Part shown: positions 11,948 through 21,306 of the stretch, piece by piece
Numbering within the stretch: the first letter of the stretch is position 1
Layout: each line of letters begins with the position of its first letter
DNA from: Excoecaria cochinchinensis
Taxonomy: Eukaryota > Streptophyta > Magnoliopsida > Malpighiales > Euphorbiaceae
Reading direction: 5' to 3'
Length of the DNA: 64,000 bases
NCBI GenBank assembly: GCA_947683425.1
Contig: CANTUQ010000070.1
Coordinates: 7,209,501 to 7,273,500, forward strand
Position numbers and translations under genes: made by a program
The notes under the pieces: model-generated
The model's database searches: none
The model's input: only the letters and a program-made list of their open reading frames with translations
What the model was told of the DNA's origin: nothing

Positions 11948-12748
11948 TTAATAGAATTCATCATCTCCCTCTTGCAGGGAGACTACATTGATAACATTAG
12001 CTTGTTCTTTGGAGCTATTGGCTGAACTAACTCCACCCTTCTTGCAGTTCCTTTTAATGTGGTCAGTTTGCCCACATCCCCAGCATACAACTTTATTCTC
12101 AGAGTTCTTCTTCTTCTTCCCATAAACAACCAAAATTGAGGTTTCTGAATGTTTATTTTCTCCATTCATTCTTCTTTCTTCAGAAATTAATTTACTCGCC
12201 ACCTCTGAAAAAACTACAGTTTCCTTCCCATACATTAAAATGGGTTGCATGTGTTTATAAGAAGGTGGAAGAGACAAGATGAGTCGCAAGGCTTTATCCT
12301 CTTCATCTATCTTAACTCCAAGAGTCTCCAATTCAGAAATAATTCCATTCAAGACACTCAGATGATCTGAAATTTTCGTGCCTTCTTCCATTTGCAATTT
12401 ATAAAATTGCTCCTTTAAATAAAGTCTATTTGAGACACTTTTTGTCAGGTACAATTCTTCAAGCTTATTCCAGATCTCCTTTGTTGTAGATAGTCCAACC
12501 ACATTAGCAATAACATTTTTTGCTAAACAGAGACGAATTAGAATGGCAGCTTTCATGTCTAGCTCCTCCCAATCTTCATTGCTTATTGTGGACTTTCCTG
12601 AATCTCCACTGCTGGTCAAAGGGATTGTTTTTCCCTTCAATACTTTATACAATCCATACTGGATTAATACATCTTTGACTTGCACTTGCCATAAGGCAAA
12701 ATTGATTCTCCCGTCAAATTTCTCAATATCGAATTTTGTTGAAGACAT
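11948..12748 (-). CDS. Copia gag (capsid-nucleocapsid) protein, intact
   Basis: The 266-residue protein would form virus-like particles for the retrotransposon. It begins MSSTKFDIEKFDGRINFALW, the standard N-terminus of Copia gag, continues through the helical UBN2-type gag region (L-x-LPPSYKHM near residue 165) and has one CCHC zinc knuckle, C-x2-C-x4-H-x4-C, within CWGCGQTDHIKRNC near residue 220. It then ends with a short acidic tail (EGDDEFY) and a true stop rather than running into a protease. The start Met is the one matching other Copia gags. No stops or frameshifts are present. The leader upstream carries the primer site and conserved repeat motifs. Maintenance of this frame without any pol suggests selection or recent origin. 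The function is inferred from family. Confidence 0.88.
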   Translation of the reverse strand: MSSTKFDIEKFDGRINFALWQVQVKDVLIQYGLYKVLKGKTIPLTSSGDSGKSTISNEDWEELDMKAAILIRLCLAKNVIANVVGLSTTKEIWNKLEELYLTKSVSNRLYLKEQFYKLQMEEGTKISDHLSVLNGIISELETLGVKIDEEDKALRLILSLPPSYKHMQPILMYGKETVVFSEVASKLISEERRMNGENKHSETSILVVYGKKKKNSENKVVCWGCGQTDHIKRNCKKGGVSSANSSKEQANVINVVSLQEGDDEFY

Positions 12749-12779
12749 TTTTCTATCATGAACAAATCAGCTTTTACTA

Positions 12780-12948
12780 TTCACGTGAATAGTACCATAT
12801 AAATGAATAGTGACCGTATATGTGAACAGTACCCGTATACGTCCACAATACTCAAGAAAAAATATTTTCTGATGTGGAAGATCAGTCTATGCTGCAACCA
12901 CAGAGCATACTAAGAAATAATCTTGGCTCCACCTTGGCTCTGATACCA
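12780..12948 (-). promoter_or_regulatory. Leader of the gag-only element with PBS and shared motifs
   Basis: The primer-binding site TGGTATCAGAGCC (minus strand, 12936-12948) is complementary to the 3-prime end of initiator tRNA-Met. Positions 12846-12913 closely match 51529-51597 of the older Copia. Positions 12785-12840 match the repeat array at 38233-38312 of the intact Copia. Such leaders normally hold packaging and dimerisation signals; that role is inferred. Confidence 0.7.
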
Positions 12949-12950
12949 GT

Positions 12951-13505
12951 TGTTGAGAAAACTTCTCCCCCTTTATCCCAAGAAGTTGCCTTTAATAAAT
13001 TATGAATAATAGTCGAACAAACACAGGAAAAAACACAAGACAAGAATTTACGTGAAAAACTCTAAAATCGGAGAAAAATCACGGCCGTTGTCAAAAGACA
13101 ACCAAGAAAAATATTCACTATGTGAAAAATTGTTACAACCACACAATAACAAATACAATATTTTTCTTATACCCTCAACACAAGAAAAATACCCAGAGAG
13201 TATCCAAAGAATTTTTGAATAAACCTTTAAACTCTCACTATTTTCTTATGCTCACAAACAAACTCACCCCACACGTATTTTGTTTGTTTGAAATTGAAGT
13301 TATAAATTGTAAATAGAACATGCCTATTTATAGGCATTCTTCACCGTGTATGGACAGCTAATATTAGCTGTCCACACGGTCCTTGCTTTTGCAAATTGCA
13401 ATAGCAAATTGCATTTGCAATTTGCAATTGCAAAATGCGGCGGGGCTGGCAACTTTGAAAAGTCAAAGTTGCCAACCCCCTTTTTTTTTTAATTATTTTC
13501 TTACA
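12951..13505 (-). repeat. 5-prime LTR of the gag-only element
   Basis: TG and CA ends, TSD TCGAG on the outside and primer site on the inside. The minus strand reads TATAAATA at 13325-13332 as the likely promoter, within the stem atgcctatttataggcat. Confidence 0.9.
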
Positions 13506-13510
13506 TCGAG

Positions 13511-14324
13511 GCACGGTGCATATTGCACCGTATGTCGAATTAACACTCGGAAAATTTTAAGAGCAGATAATTGACTTTATGGGATTTTTACGGATGAAAA
13601 ACTTTTTCAATGAAGCAATTTATTTTCTTAACACATAAAATAGTTTTTTATTTGATTGAAAACTTAGGTAATTCTGCATTTGGTTTCAAATTGAATTGCG
13701 TGTGTTTGGAGTGCTAGGCATATTTGCTACGCCATTTCACATTTTAATTTTTTTTAATTAGGAAAGATGTTTGTCATATGTATGACGATGTGTCAATGTG
13801 TAATTGGCTGCAGTTAATTCTGTTTACCAGTTGATACCCTTTCTCATAGTTCGAGAGAGAACACTTTCCATCTATTAAAGTGATTTCAAAAATAAAAATC
13901 GATAAAAAAAAGTTTAAGTACATTTTTATACCCTTTCTCATAGTTCGAAAGAAAAAAAAAACCCTTATCTCTAAAATATAAAAATAGTTATAAATGAACT
14001 ACTTTTCTAAAAAAGACAAAAATAAATGACGAATATATAGCTTTTGCTTCGGTTTAGATTTGAATTTATTCTTGAAAGGTCAAATATACCGATCAAGTTG
14101 AGTAAGCATTTCATGTTTCAATAGATAATTTCACCTTAAAGAATTTAAATCGGATAAAATGAATTTTAGTATGACAATTCATTCAATTTAACTAATGAAA
14201 TACTCAACTGGCTGTTAATTAGAAAAAAAAATTATCACAATTACAACTTATTGATTCCATTTAAATTTCTGAAAAGTTTATTTAACCTAATTTTAAAATT
14301 TTAAGATGAAATTAACAACTATTA
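13511..14324. other. Unassigned A+T-rich spacer
   Basis: No gene or element was recognised. A perfect small palindrome, acggtgca-tat-tgcaccgt, lies at 13513-13531 immediately next to the TSD of the gag-only element. Confidence 0.5.
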
Positions 14325-15323
14325 ATAATGGTGAGAATGGACCGGTTAACCGGTCCATGAATTCTAAAAAAATCAATCAATTAATATTGATTTTTTAAAA
14401 ATACTAACAATTAACCGGTCCGTTACAATTGGTTAATCAATCTATCGATTTCAGTTTTTCGGATCGGTTAACCGATATTTTTTGGTTAACTACTATAATT
14501 ATAAGATGTATTTATAGATAAAATTAAAATGTTTAAAATATTTAAAAATTAAAATTTGACTACTATAATATAACATTATTGTTGTTAAAATAAAAAATTT
14601 TGAAAATAAAACTTAATAAGTAACTTTATTTTTAAAAATTGAGACTTAATAAGTAAAAAAATTAACCGATTCATGATCATCCTAATAAAATATACGATTA
14701 CACTTACTAATTACCAATTAAAAAAATTTTCAAAATAATTAGAATAATAAAAAAATGTAAAAAAAATACTTAAAAATGCAAAATTATTAAAATAAATCAA
14801 TCAAATACTAACAACTCTTTTTTTTTTTTAACTTTTCACGTATATTAAAAATTTTAATTTTTTTAAATTATTAAAAAATATAGTTAATATATTAATATTA
14901 TATAACTTTTCGAATATATTTTGATTTTTATTAATAAAAAATTAATAAATCAAAAAATAATAATAAATAATAAATATAAACATATTAAATAATTAATAAA
15001 TTAACTAAAATATTTTTTAAAAATAAATTAAAATAAATTTGAAATATATTTTAAAGTAAGAAAAATTAAAAGAATATAAATAACTAAATATAAAAATAAT
15101 GAAATAAAAAAATTTAATATATATATATTAGAAGAATTTTTATGTATCGATTATCGGTTTGGTTAAATACTTTATAATTAAAAAAATAAATTAATATATT
15201 AATATTATTTTTTTTAAATATTAACTATTAATCTTTAAAATCGATTCGCTTAATTTATTTTTCGCATCTATTTTAATTCGATAAATAATAATAATAATTA
15301 TTATTATTATTTTAACCCCTCTA
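14325..15323 (+). repeat. Dispersed GGTTAACC-rich repeat, copy A
   Basis: It starts near ggtgagaatggaccggttaa and contains aaccggtccgttacaattgg and ggttaactactataattata, then a long A+T-rich body, and ends near ttttaacccctcta. The same words recur at 29750-30461 (copy B) and, reversed, at 45640-46599 (copy C). TAGGGGTG-like ends in copies B and C suggest a hAT-type non-autonomous element. No clean TSD was found for this copy. It ends only about 140 bp before the PORR start codon. Confidence 0.55.
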
Positions 15324-15383
15324 ATTATTAAGGTAAATGTAAGGGGTCATTTGGCTTTAGCCTTTCCATCCAGGAAAGGGCAA

Positions 15384-15390
15384 AAACCCT
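15384..15390 (+). promoter_or_regulatory. telo-box (AAACCCT) in the PORR promoter
   Basis: AAACCCT lies 75 bp upstream of the start codon, followed by a second near copy (gaaccct). Telo-boxes are common in plant promoters of translation and organelle-biogenesis genes. The role here is inferred. Confidence 0.4.
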
Positions 15391-15464
15391 CCTTGAACCC
15401 TCCAGGCCACCCCACTTTCATTTCAGAGGCAGCAAACTAAGGTCTGGCTTCCTTCCTCCAAGCA

Positions 15465-17039
15465 ATGCAATTCCCCTTTCGTTATCTACTCAAGCATCAT
15501 GGCGGCCGCAGTTACCAACATCGCCGTGGCATCGTCGACTTTGCCGCCGTCAAACACGTACGCGATCGGGGCCTCGACCACGCTGTGCAGAGAGAAAAGC
15601 ACCTAAAGCCATTGATGAACATCAAGAATCTGATTAAATCAGAGCCAGCAAAATCTCTTCCTCTCTCTGTCATCTCTCAACAGAAGGAATCCCTCAAAAT
15701 CCCAATGCGCCCTATCGATTTCATCCGAAAATACCCTTCAATTTTTGAAGAATTTTTCCCTGCGGGCATAACTATCCATCCCCACATCAAACTCACGCCA
15801 CGGGTACTTGATATTGATGCTGAAGAGCAGTTAGTTTATCAGAGTGAGAGTTATAAGCAAGATGTCGCTAATAGAATTTTGAAGTTGTTAATGATTTCAA
15901 GAATTGATAAAATGCCATTAAATGTTCTTGATGACGTAAAATTGGATTTAGGTTTACCTCAAGATTATGTGAAATGCTTAGTTCCTGAGTTTCCTGATTG
16001 TTTTCGCTTGATTGGTAATAAGAATTTGCAATCTGGGTCGAGTTCAGATGTGGTATTAGAGTTGGTTTGTTGGAGTAATGAATTGGCTACTTCGTCCATG
16101 GAATTGAAGGTCAATAATGGAAAAATGGGTTACGAAAAGGGGGTGCCTATCGCTTTTCCTATGCAATTTTCGAAGGGCTTTGAGGTGGATAAGCAGTTGA
16201 AGAAGTGGATTGGTGAGTGGCAAAAGTTGCCTTATATTTCTCCTTATGAGAATATGGCACACCTTGGACCTTCTACTGATGAATCAGACAAGTGGGCAGT
16301 GGGGATTTTGCATGAACTTCTTAGTCTTTTTGTTTCAAAGAAATTGGAGAAGGATACTTTGCTGTATCTAGGAGAGTGGTTGGGAATCCGGTCGAGGTTT
16401 AAGAGAGCATTGCTTCACCATCCAGGGATATTTTACTTGTCAAGTAAAGGAGGAACTTATACTGTGGTCTTGAGGGAGGCCTACAAGAGGGGATTTCTAA
16501 CTGAGAAAAATCCACTGATGAATATAAGGAATCAGTATATTCATCTCATGAACACAATGACTGAAGATCCTAAAGCAAATAATGTGCCAGGTGGAAGTAA
16601 ACAACAAGAGAAGAAGACAGCCCATGAATCTAAAGACCAAAGAGAAAAAGATGATGATCAGAATAGTGTGGAAACAAATGATAGAGATTCTGATTTGGAG
16701 AATGATGATGATGATGATGGTTATGAATATGATGATGAGGAGGAGGATCAGGAGGAGGAGGAAGTTCGGAATAGCAGATGTGCTCCTAGAAATGCTCAGT
16801 CCAGTTTTTCAAGAGCAAAAGGGAAGAAGGATTTGAATCCAAGACGCTCTTCGAGGAATGCTGGAAGACAAAGTTTGGTCCAGAATCACCATGGCAAGAC
16901 CAAAGATAATGTGCAACGAAAACATCCTAACATAATAGAAAGGTCTGAAGGACAGAACATTCGTTTGAGCTCACCAGATAGGTTGACTTCGCATAGGATC
17001 AAGAGGAAATTATTGACAAACAAGAGGACTGCTACTTAG
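15465..17039 (+). CDS. PORR-domain protein (plant organelle RNA recognition), probably mitochondrial
   Basis: Members of this family bind organellar RNA and assist group II intron splicing. The single-exon frame encodes 524 residues. The first ~25 residues are rich in Arg, His and hydrophobic residues with no acidic residue, as in mitochondrial targeting peptides. The PORR domain spans about residues 30-365. It shows the conserved MRPIDFIRKYPSIFEEF, the LLMISRIDKMPLNVL segment, an LGLPQDYVKCLVPEFPDCF block and, near 315-325, the HHPGIFYLSSKG motif typical of the C-terminal half. After residue 370 follows a low-complexity tail unlike the core: charged, then strongly acidic (DDDDDGYEYDDEEEDQ, 414-429), then basic. 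Family members are often 380-470 residues, so this tail is long. The first ATG is the only one preceding the targeting region. Individual orthology (I suspect the Arabidopsis At1g71850 group) is from memory. Confidence 0.9.
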   Translation: MQFPFRYLLKHHGGRSYQHRRGIVDFAAVKHVRDRGLDHAVQREKHLKPLMNIKNLIKSEPAKSLPLSVISQQKESLKIPMRPIDFIRKYPSIFEEFFPAGITIHPHIKLTPRVLDIDAEEQLVYQSESYKQDVANRILKLLMISRIDKMPLNVLDDVKLDLGLPQDYVKCLVPEFPDCFRLIGNKNLQSGSSSDVVLELVCWSNELATSSMELKVNNGKMGYEKGVPIAFPMQFSKGFEVDKQLKKWIGEWQKLPYISPYENMAHLGPSTDESDKWAVGILHELLSLFVSKKLEKDTLLYLGEWLGIRSRFKRALLHHPGIFYLSSKGGTYTVVLREAYKRGFLTEKNPLMNIRNQYIHLMNTMTEDPKANNVPGGSKQQEKKTAHESKDQREKDDDQNSVETNDRDSDLENDDDDDGYEYDDEEEDQEEEEVRNSRCAPRNAQSSFSRAKGKKDLNPRRSSRNAGRQSLVQNHHGKTKDNVQRKHPNIIERSEGQNIRLSSPDRLTSHRIKRKLLTNKRTAT

Positions 17040-17288
17040 TGAAGATTTTGTTTATCTATTGCAACGAAAAATGGGCAGGTTGGCTACTTAACCTGGTTCT
17101 TCCTTTCTCAAGGTATTTCACTTGTCCACAAAAAATTATATATCTCAACTGTGCTGTTTTCATATTTGAGTTGATTGGCTATTTTAATTCTTTCATTGTG
17201 TTTGCACAAACGTCTAGGATAGCAAGTTTATTCTATATTTATTTGACGAATCTATAAAAAGCAGCGGATGTTTTTTTCCCTGGCAATT

Positions 17289-17294
17289 AATAAA
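17289..17294 (+). terminator. Possible polyadenylation signal of the PORR gene
   Basis: AATAAA lies 250 nt after the stop codon, following T-rich DNA, at a usual plant 3-prime UTR distance. Confidence 0.35.
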
Positions 17295-17298
17295 CAAA

Positions 17299-17698
17299 GC
17301 TTACCATTCATTTCGAACCCTTAAGCTGTCATTAGTGGCTTACCCTATTCCTTTAACTTAGATCAAACATGGGGCTACCAATCTCTTTCGACTTTGTAGA
17401 GCCACTTGACCGAACCTGCTCCACACCTTCCAGACCTGAGAAGCATCATTCCCTCCCTAAAGGAGGTTCATCCTTGAACCCAGAATTATGAAAATGAGAT
17501 TCAAACTTCGTTACCAAGCTTTGATACCAAACCTCAGGAAAGAATGCTTACCATTTCTGTCAAGCTTAAGCCATCAATAGCAGTGCACCGTATTCCTTTA
17601 ACCCAGATCAAAAACGGGGCCACCAGTCTCCTTTAACTTTGTGGAGTCACTTCACCAAACTGGATCCACACCCTTCAGACCTGGGATGATCATTTAGG
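17299..17698. repeat. Two diverged direct repeats, ~155 bp each
   Basis: Positions 17299-17457 and 17546-17698 share, in order, gcttaccatt, attcctttaac, agatcaaa, ggggc-accaa/g-tctc, actttgt-gag-cactt, ccacacc-ttc and agacctg. Spacing is about 247 bp. No coding sense was seen. It lies just beyond the PORR 3-prime end. Confidence 0.65.
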
Positions 17699-20026
17699 AT
17701 GGGCAAAAGTTGTATCTCATGAGGGATTTTAGGTTCTAGTAAAATAATAATGGGTCTTGGTTTAAAGATTAATCTTTTATTAGATGAAACAAGTGATTCT
17801 GAAAAATAATGAGTTACTATACTATAGGCCCAAATATGAGAGTACACTTTCTGGACATTCTGGATAACAAGAAATCTGGCTTTTCTAAGCCTGCCATTTG
17901 ACAGTTCATGTGTGTAGCACTAAACACTGTTATTGAGGTTTTCTGTGCATGGAATCAGGACATTGGGTGAGTAAGTTAAGGGAAAAAGTGTTGACTTTAA
18001 TATGGAGGAGTCGGCAGTAGTCTGGACATAACAGAGAACATCGAGGAGTAATGATTGTTGCATGGAGCAGAGAAAGTGGTAGAAGGGAACTGCATTGACT
18101 GACACAAATACCTTCAGAATCAGCTGCTCTAAGCAAGGTCTCTGAAAGTATCTAAGATTAAATTAGCACCATAGATTCATCATCTCTTTCTTATAGTTGG
18201 ATTATTATATTCTTCCATAGTACGTTTCTGAACAAATACTAGATTTAAACTAAAGTAGTTTATGCAAAGAAACAGGTCCATGGCACAGTAGGCATGCAAA
18301 GTTGCTAATTAGCACAATGCAAACAAAGACCAAAGAAGATCATCAAAGTTTATGGGCATAGCTTTTTGGCAGCTAGACCAAAATGCCTGATCGGCATATA
18401 CCTGCCCTACCGTAGAGTCATGTATACAAAATTAAATTTTCTTTAACGAGATGATCTTGCATTAATAATTGGTCCTTGTACATTCTCCATATTTCCAATA
18501 GATCAATAATGAGTCTTTGTTTTCTGGATATTATTACAGTTGTAGATGATCTTGTGTTGGGAAATTTATGAAACATTTGAAGAATAGGCAAGGACTACCA
18601 AATATCAAAGAGCTGTAATTAATTTTAGCAGGTGTTTGGCCTAGTTAACTGAATACTACTAACTAAGTGACCTCTAACAACTGTTTGCTCTAATTTAAAA
18701 GTAATGTTGTTGATGCATTTGTGTAAGCTATCATTTTATATTGATCAATATTTTGGCGCCTTCTTTTTCTAGTATCTGCTTAATTCAAGAAATAAAAGAA
18801 TATTTTGATGTAACTTTATATTCAAAAAGAGGGAAATGGTCTTGAATTGTCTGCATAAAGTTAAATTTTTTCTTTTAGTTGTTTTCAAGCATCCAAGCAT
18901 AGAACACATGCTTTAGAGGGATTTTTTTTTTAAAAAAAAAAGGAAGGAAGGAAGGGTGGGGGGTTTGGTGTGGGTGTTAGGAAAACATGCTTGAGGCATG
19001 CGGTTATACTGAGCTGGCATGCTGACATCTTTGACCTCCAGGGCCTACATGCAAATTGCTAACTTAGAGCTTTCGTTTCCTCTATATATTGCAAAATGGT
19101 GGTATCTGTAAACACTTATTCATTCAGTTGGTTACCTTTGCTAGTAGTAATAGAATATAATATGTGGAGTGATAAAAAATAAAAGATCAATAGAATCAGG
19201 GAATTTGCACAAAGGTCAGTATTTATGGATCAGTGGGCTAGCTATCATCAAGAAGTTCACTTTGTTGGGCCTTAGAGTTTAATAGCATTGAAGCATAAAA
19301 AAGACTTGAGCTTAAACTTGCTGACATCAGTTCAAATAATCAAGCAGATTGAAGAAAGACGGCAGACGGTGAAAGAGGGACAACTAGATTCTTTGAGAAG
19401 TTTCAGTTTAAGTAGAAGAGCCTTGAAATTGGATCGAGTTTAATGATACATCAATAATGTGTCTTTACCCTAATAGCATTGAGGTCAAGATTTGATTCTC
19501 AATTGCCTTTTATAGGTCAATATTTGATTCTCGATTGCCTTTTATAGGTCAATATTTGATTCTTGATTGCCTTTTATGTTTAGCTTTAATTTATTTTAAG
19601 ATAGAACACAGTGTGCTGCTGAAAAATTTATGCAGCGTTCTTCTGGCATTGTTCCTTTTTTTTTTTAAATTGTTTTTTGAACTTCTAATCTCCCTGTCCC
19701 AAATATAGAGTAACCATGATTAGTCACTGCTGAGCACCTGACCATCCTGCTACCCCATCCTTGGGGTGTAAATCTTCAGCTGTACTTGCCTCAATTTTTA
19801 ATCACCAGATTGCTGAGCTTGAGCATGACTCAACCTGATCAAATTTTCTTTTATTTTATTCTTTTTTGTGCATAAACTCAACAAGATAATACATTATGGA
19901 TTTTTTAAACTTGACATTACTTGATAACTAATATAAATTTAAATCAAAAGCTTGAGGAAGCTCAAATTAATATTATTATAGTATATAATTAGCTTATGGT
20001 ATATATTATAAATTACTCTTTAGATA
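17699..20026. other. Unassigned intergenic DNA
   Basis: No gene, tRNA or element was recognised. It holds one short tandem array (19484-19579) and mixed A+T-rich sequence. ORFs here are under 70 codons and lack family features. Confidence 0.5.
19484..19579. repeat. 32-bp tandem repeat, 3 copies
   Basis: The unit gtcaatatttgattctcg plus attgccttttatag is repeated at 19484, 19516 and 19548 with one or two changes per copy. Confidence 0.9.
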
Positions 20027-21306
20027 TAGGGGTGTGCAGAACCGAACCGGAACCGAATAGATTTTTGTATGTTTGGTTTGATTTTTTCGATTTTTGGTTT
20101 TTTCAGTTATTAACCGAAATAATATTTCGATTTATTCAGTTCGGTTCGAATTTTAAAATTATAAACCGAAAGAACTGAATCGACCGAATTTTGTTAAACT
20201 CACCGTTTTGCTCTTTATATACATATATATAAACTTAAATTCTTTTCTTCCTTACCTGGACCAAAATCCCTAGCGCAGCCACCACCAGACCACTATTGTC
20301 TGTTGACTCTCTCCCTCTCTTTTTATTCTCTCTTACAAAATATCTGACTTTGATTCTCTCTCTCTAACTTTCTCTGTGTTTTGCTGTGTTAGATTCTCAT
20401 AATCTAATATTGTTGGTCGCCACCGAATCAAAAGTTCTCATTTTTATTTTTACCCATTTCACTGAGCTAGCTGTTCGTGTTTTAGTTCACTCTGTTTGGC
20501 TATTTTGGGGATTGATTTTCTCATTTCTAGATGTTTATGATCTTTGCTCTGTTTGGTTCATCAGATTTTGATTTACTTTATTATTTAGTTGTGAAAAATC
20601 CATTGTTTTTGGTATTTGGTACTGTTCAAAAAATTTGTTTGTGTTTTAGCTCAAACTTGAAGCTTGTTTGTTTGATTGCATTTGGGCCTCATTTTTAATA
20701 GATTTTCCTTTATATTGGCTCTTTAAATCGATGAATCATAGTAGTTTTCAGCTGTTAGATCTATCGGCCAACATAGAAATTTCCCATTTTTAGTTTTGTT
20801 TTTATGTATTGATGAATATGGAAAGAGAGTTTATTTTCTATTTTTTTTGGGGAATAAAATTTAATTTTTCTATTTTTTTCATCTTGTAGAGAATAGTGGG
20901 CATTACAGGTGAGTTTTTCTTGTCAGCTGGGTTTTATTTATTTATTTGCTTTCGGAAAAAAAACGTTTAAGAAATTCTTTCTGAAATTTTTGAATTTTTA
21001 TTTCATTTTGAAGAAATTATATAGATTATGTTTGGCGTTAGCTAAGAATGACAAAAAACTGGAGCTCTCCTTTTGCATTGCACCGACACCAACCGAAATT
21101 ATCCTTTTGCATTGTTCCGACCAAAAAAAAAACTCATATATTTGAAGAACCGTTTGGACCGAACCGACCGAAATTATTTCGGTCTATTCGGTTTCGGTCT
21201 TAAAAATTTTGGTTTGCGGTTCGGTTCTTTTTATTTGAAAAGTTCAGTTTTCGGTTTATTCGATTCGGTCCAAAACCGAACCGAACCGACCATTTGCACA
21301 CCCCTA
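20027..21306. mobile_element. hAT-like non-autonomous DNA transposon (1280 bp)
   Basis: It starts TAGGGGTGTGCA and ends TGCACACCCCTA, a perfect 12-bp terminal inverted repeat. Subterminal regions are rich in gaaccgaaccg and its complement on both ends. The flanks tttagata (20019-20026) and tttagatg (21307-21314) form an 8-bp TSD with one mismatch, as expected for the hAT superfamily. No transposase is present. The interior (20220-20900) looks like a plant 5-prime leader plus intron: pyrimidine-rich, with ccctagcgcagccaccacc followed by ctctctctct. Confidence 0.8.

Larger units (their letters stand above)
11035..13505 (-). mobile_element. Gag-only non-autonomous Copia element (TR-GAG type), complete
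   Basis: A 2471-bp element is bounded by two LTRs of 552 and 555 bp and a perfect 5-bp TSD, TCGAG (11030-11034 and 13506-13510). On the minus strand the order is LTR, primer site TGGTATCAGAGCC, ~190-bp leader, an open 266-codon gag, ~350 bp of non-coding DNA, a purine tract ending GGTGGAGAT (11587-11597), LTR. No protease, integrase, reverse transcriptase or RNase H sequence is present. By eye the LTRs differ at about 8 substitutions plus small indels (~1.5%), so the insertion is recent. It must move, if at all, with enzymes from another Copia. This is the architecture described as TR-GAG in plants. Confidence 0.9.

Noticed and set aside
16582..16836. 84-codon ORF of Met, Arg and Lys
   Set aside because: Shifted-frame shadow of the acidic tail of the PORR gene.
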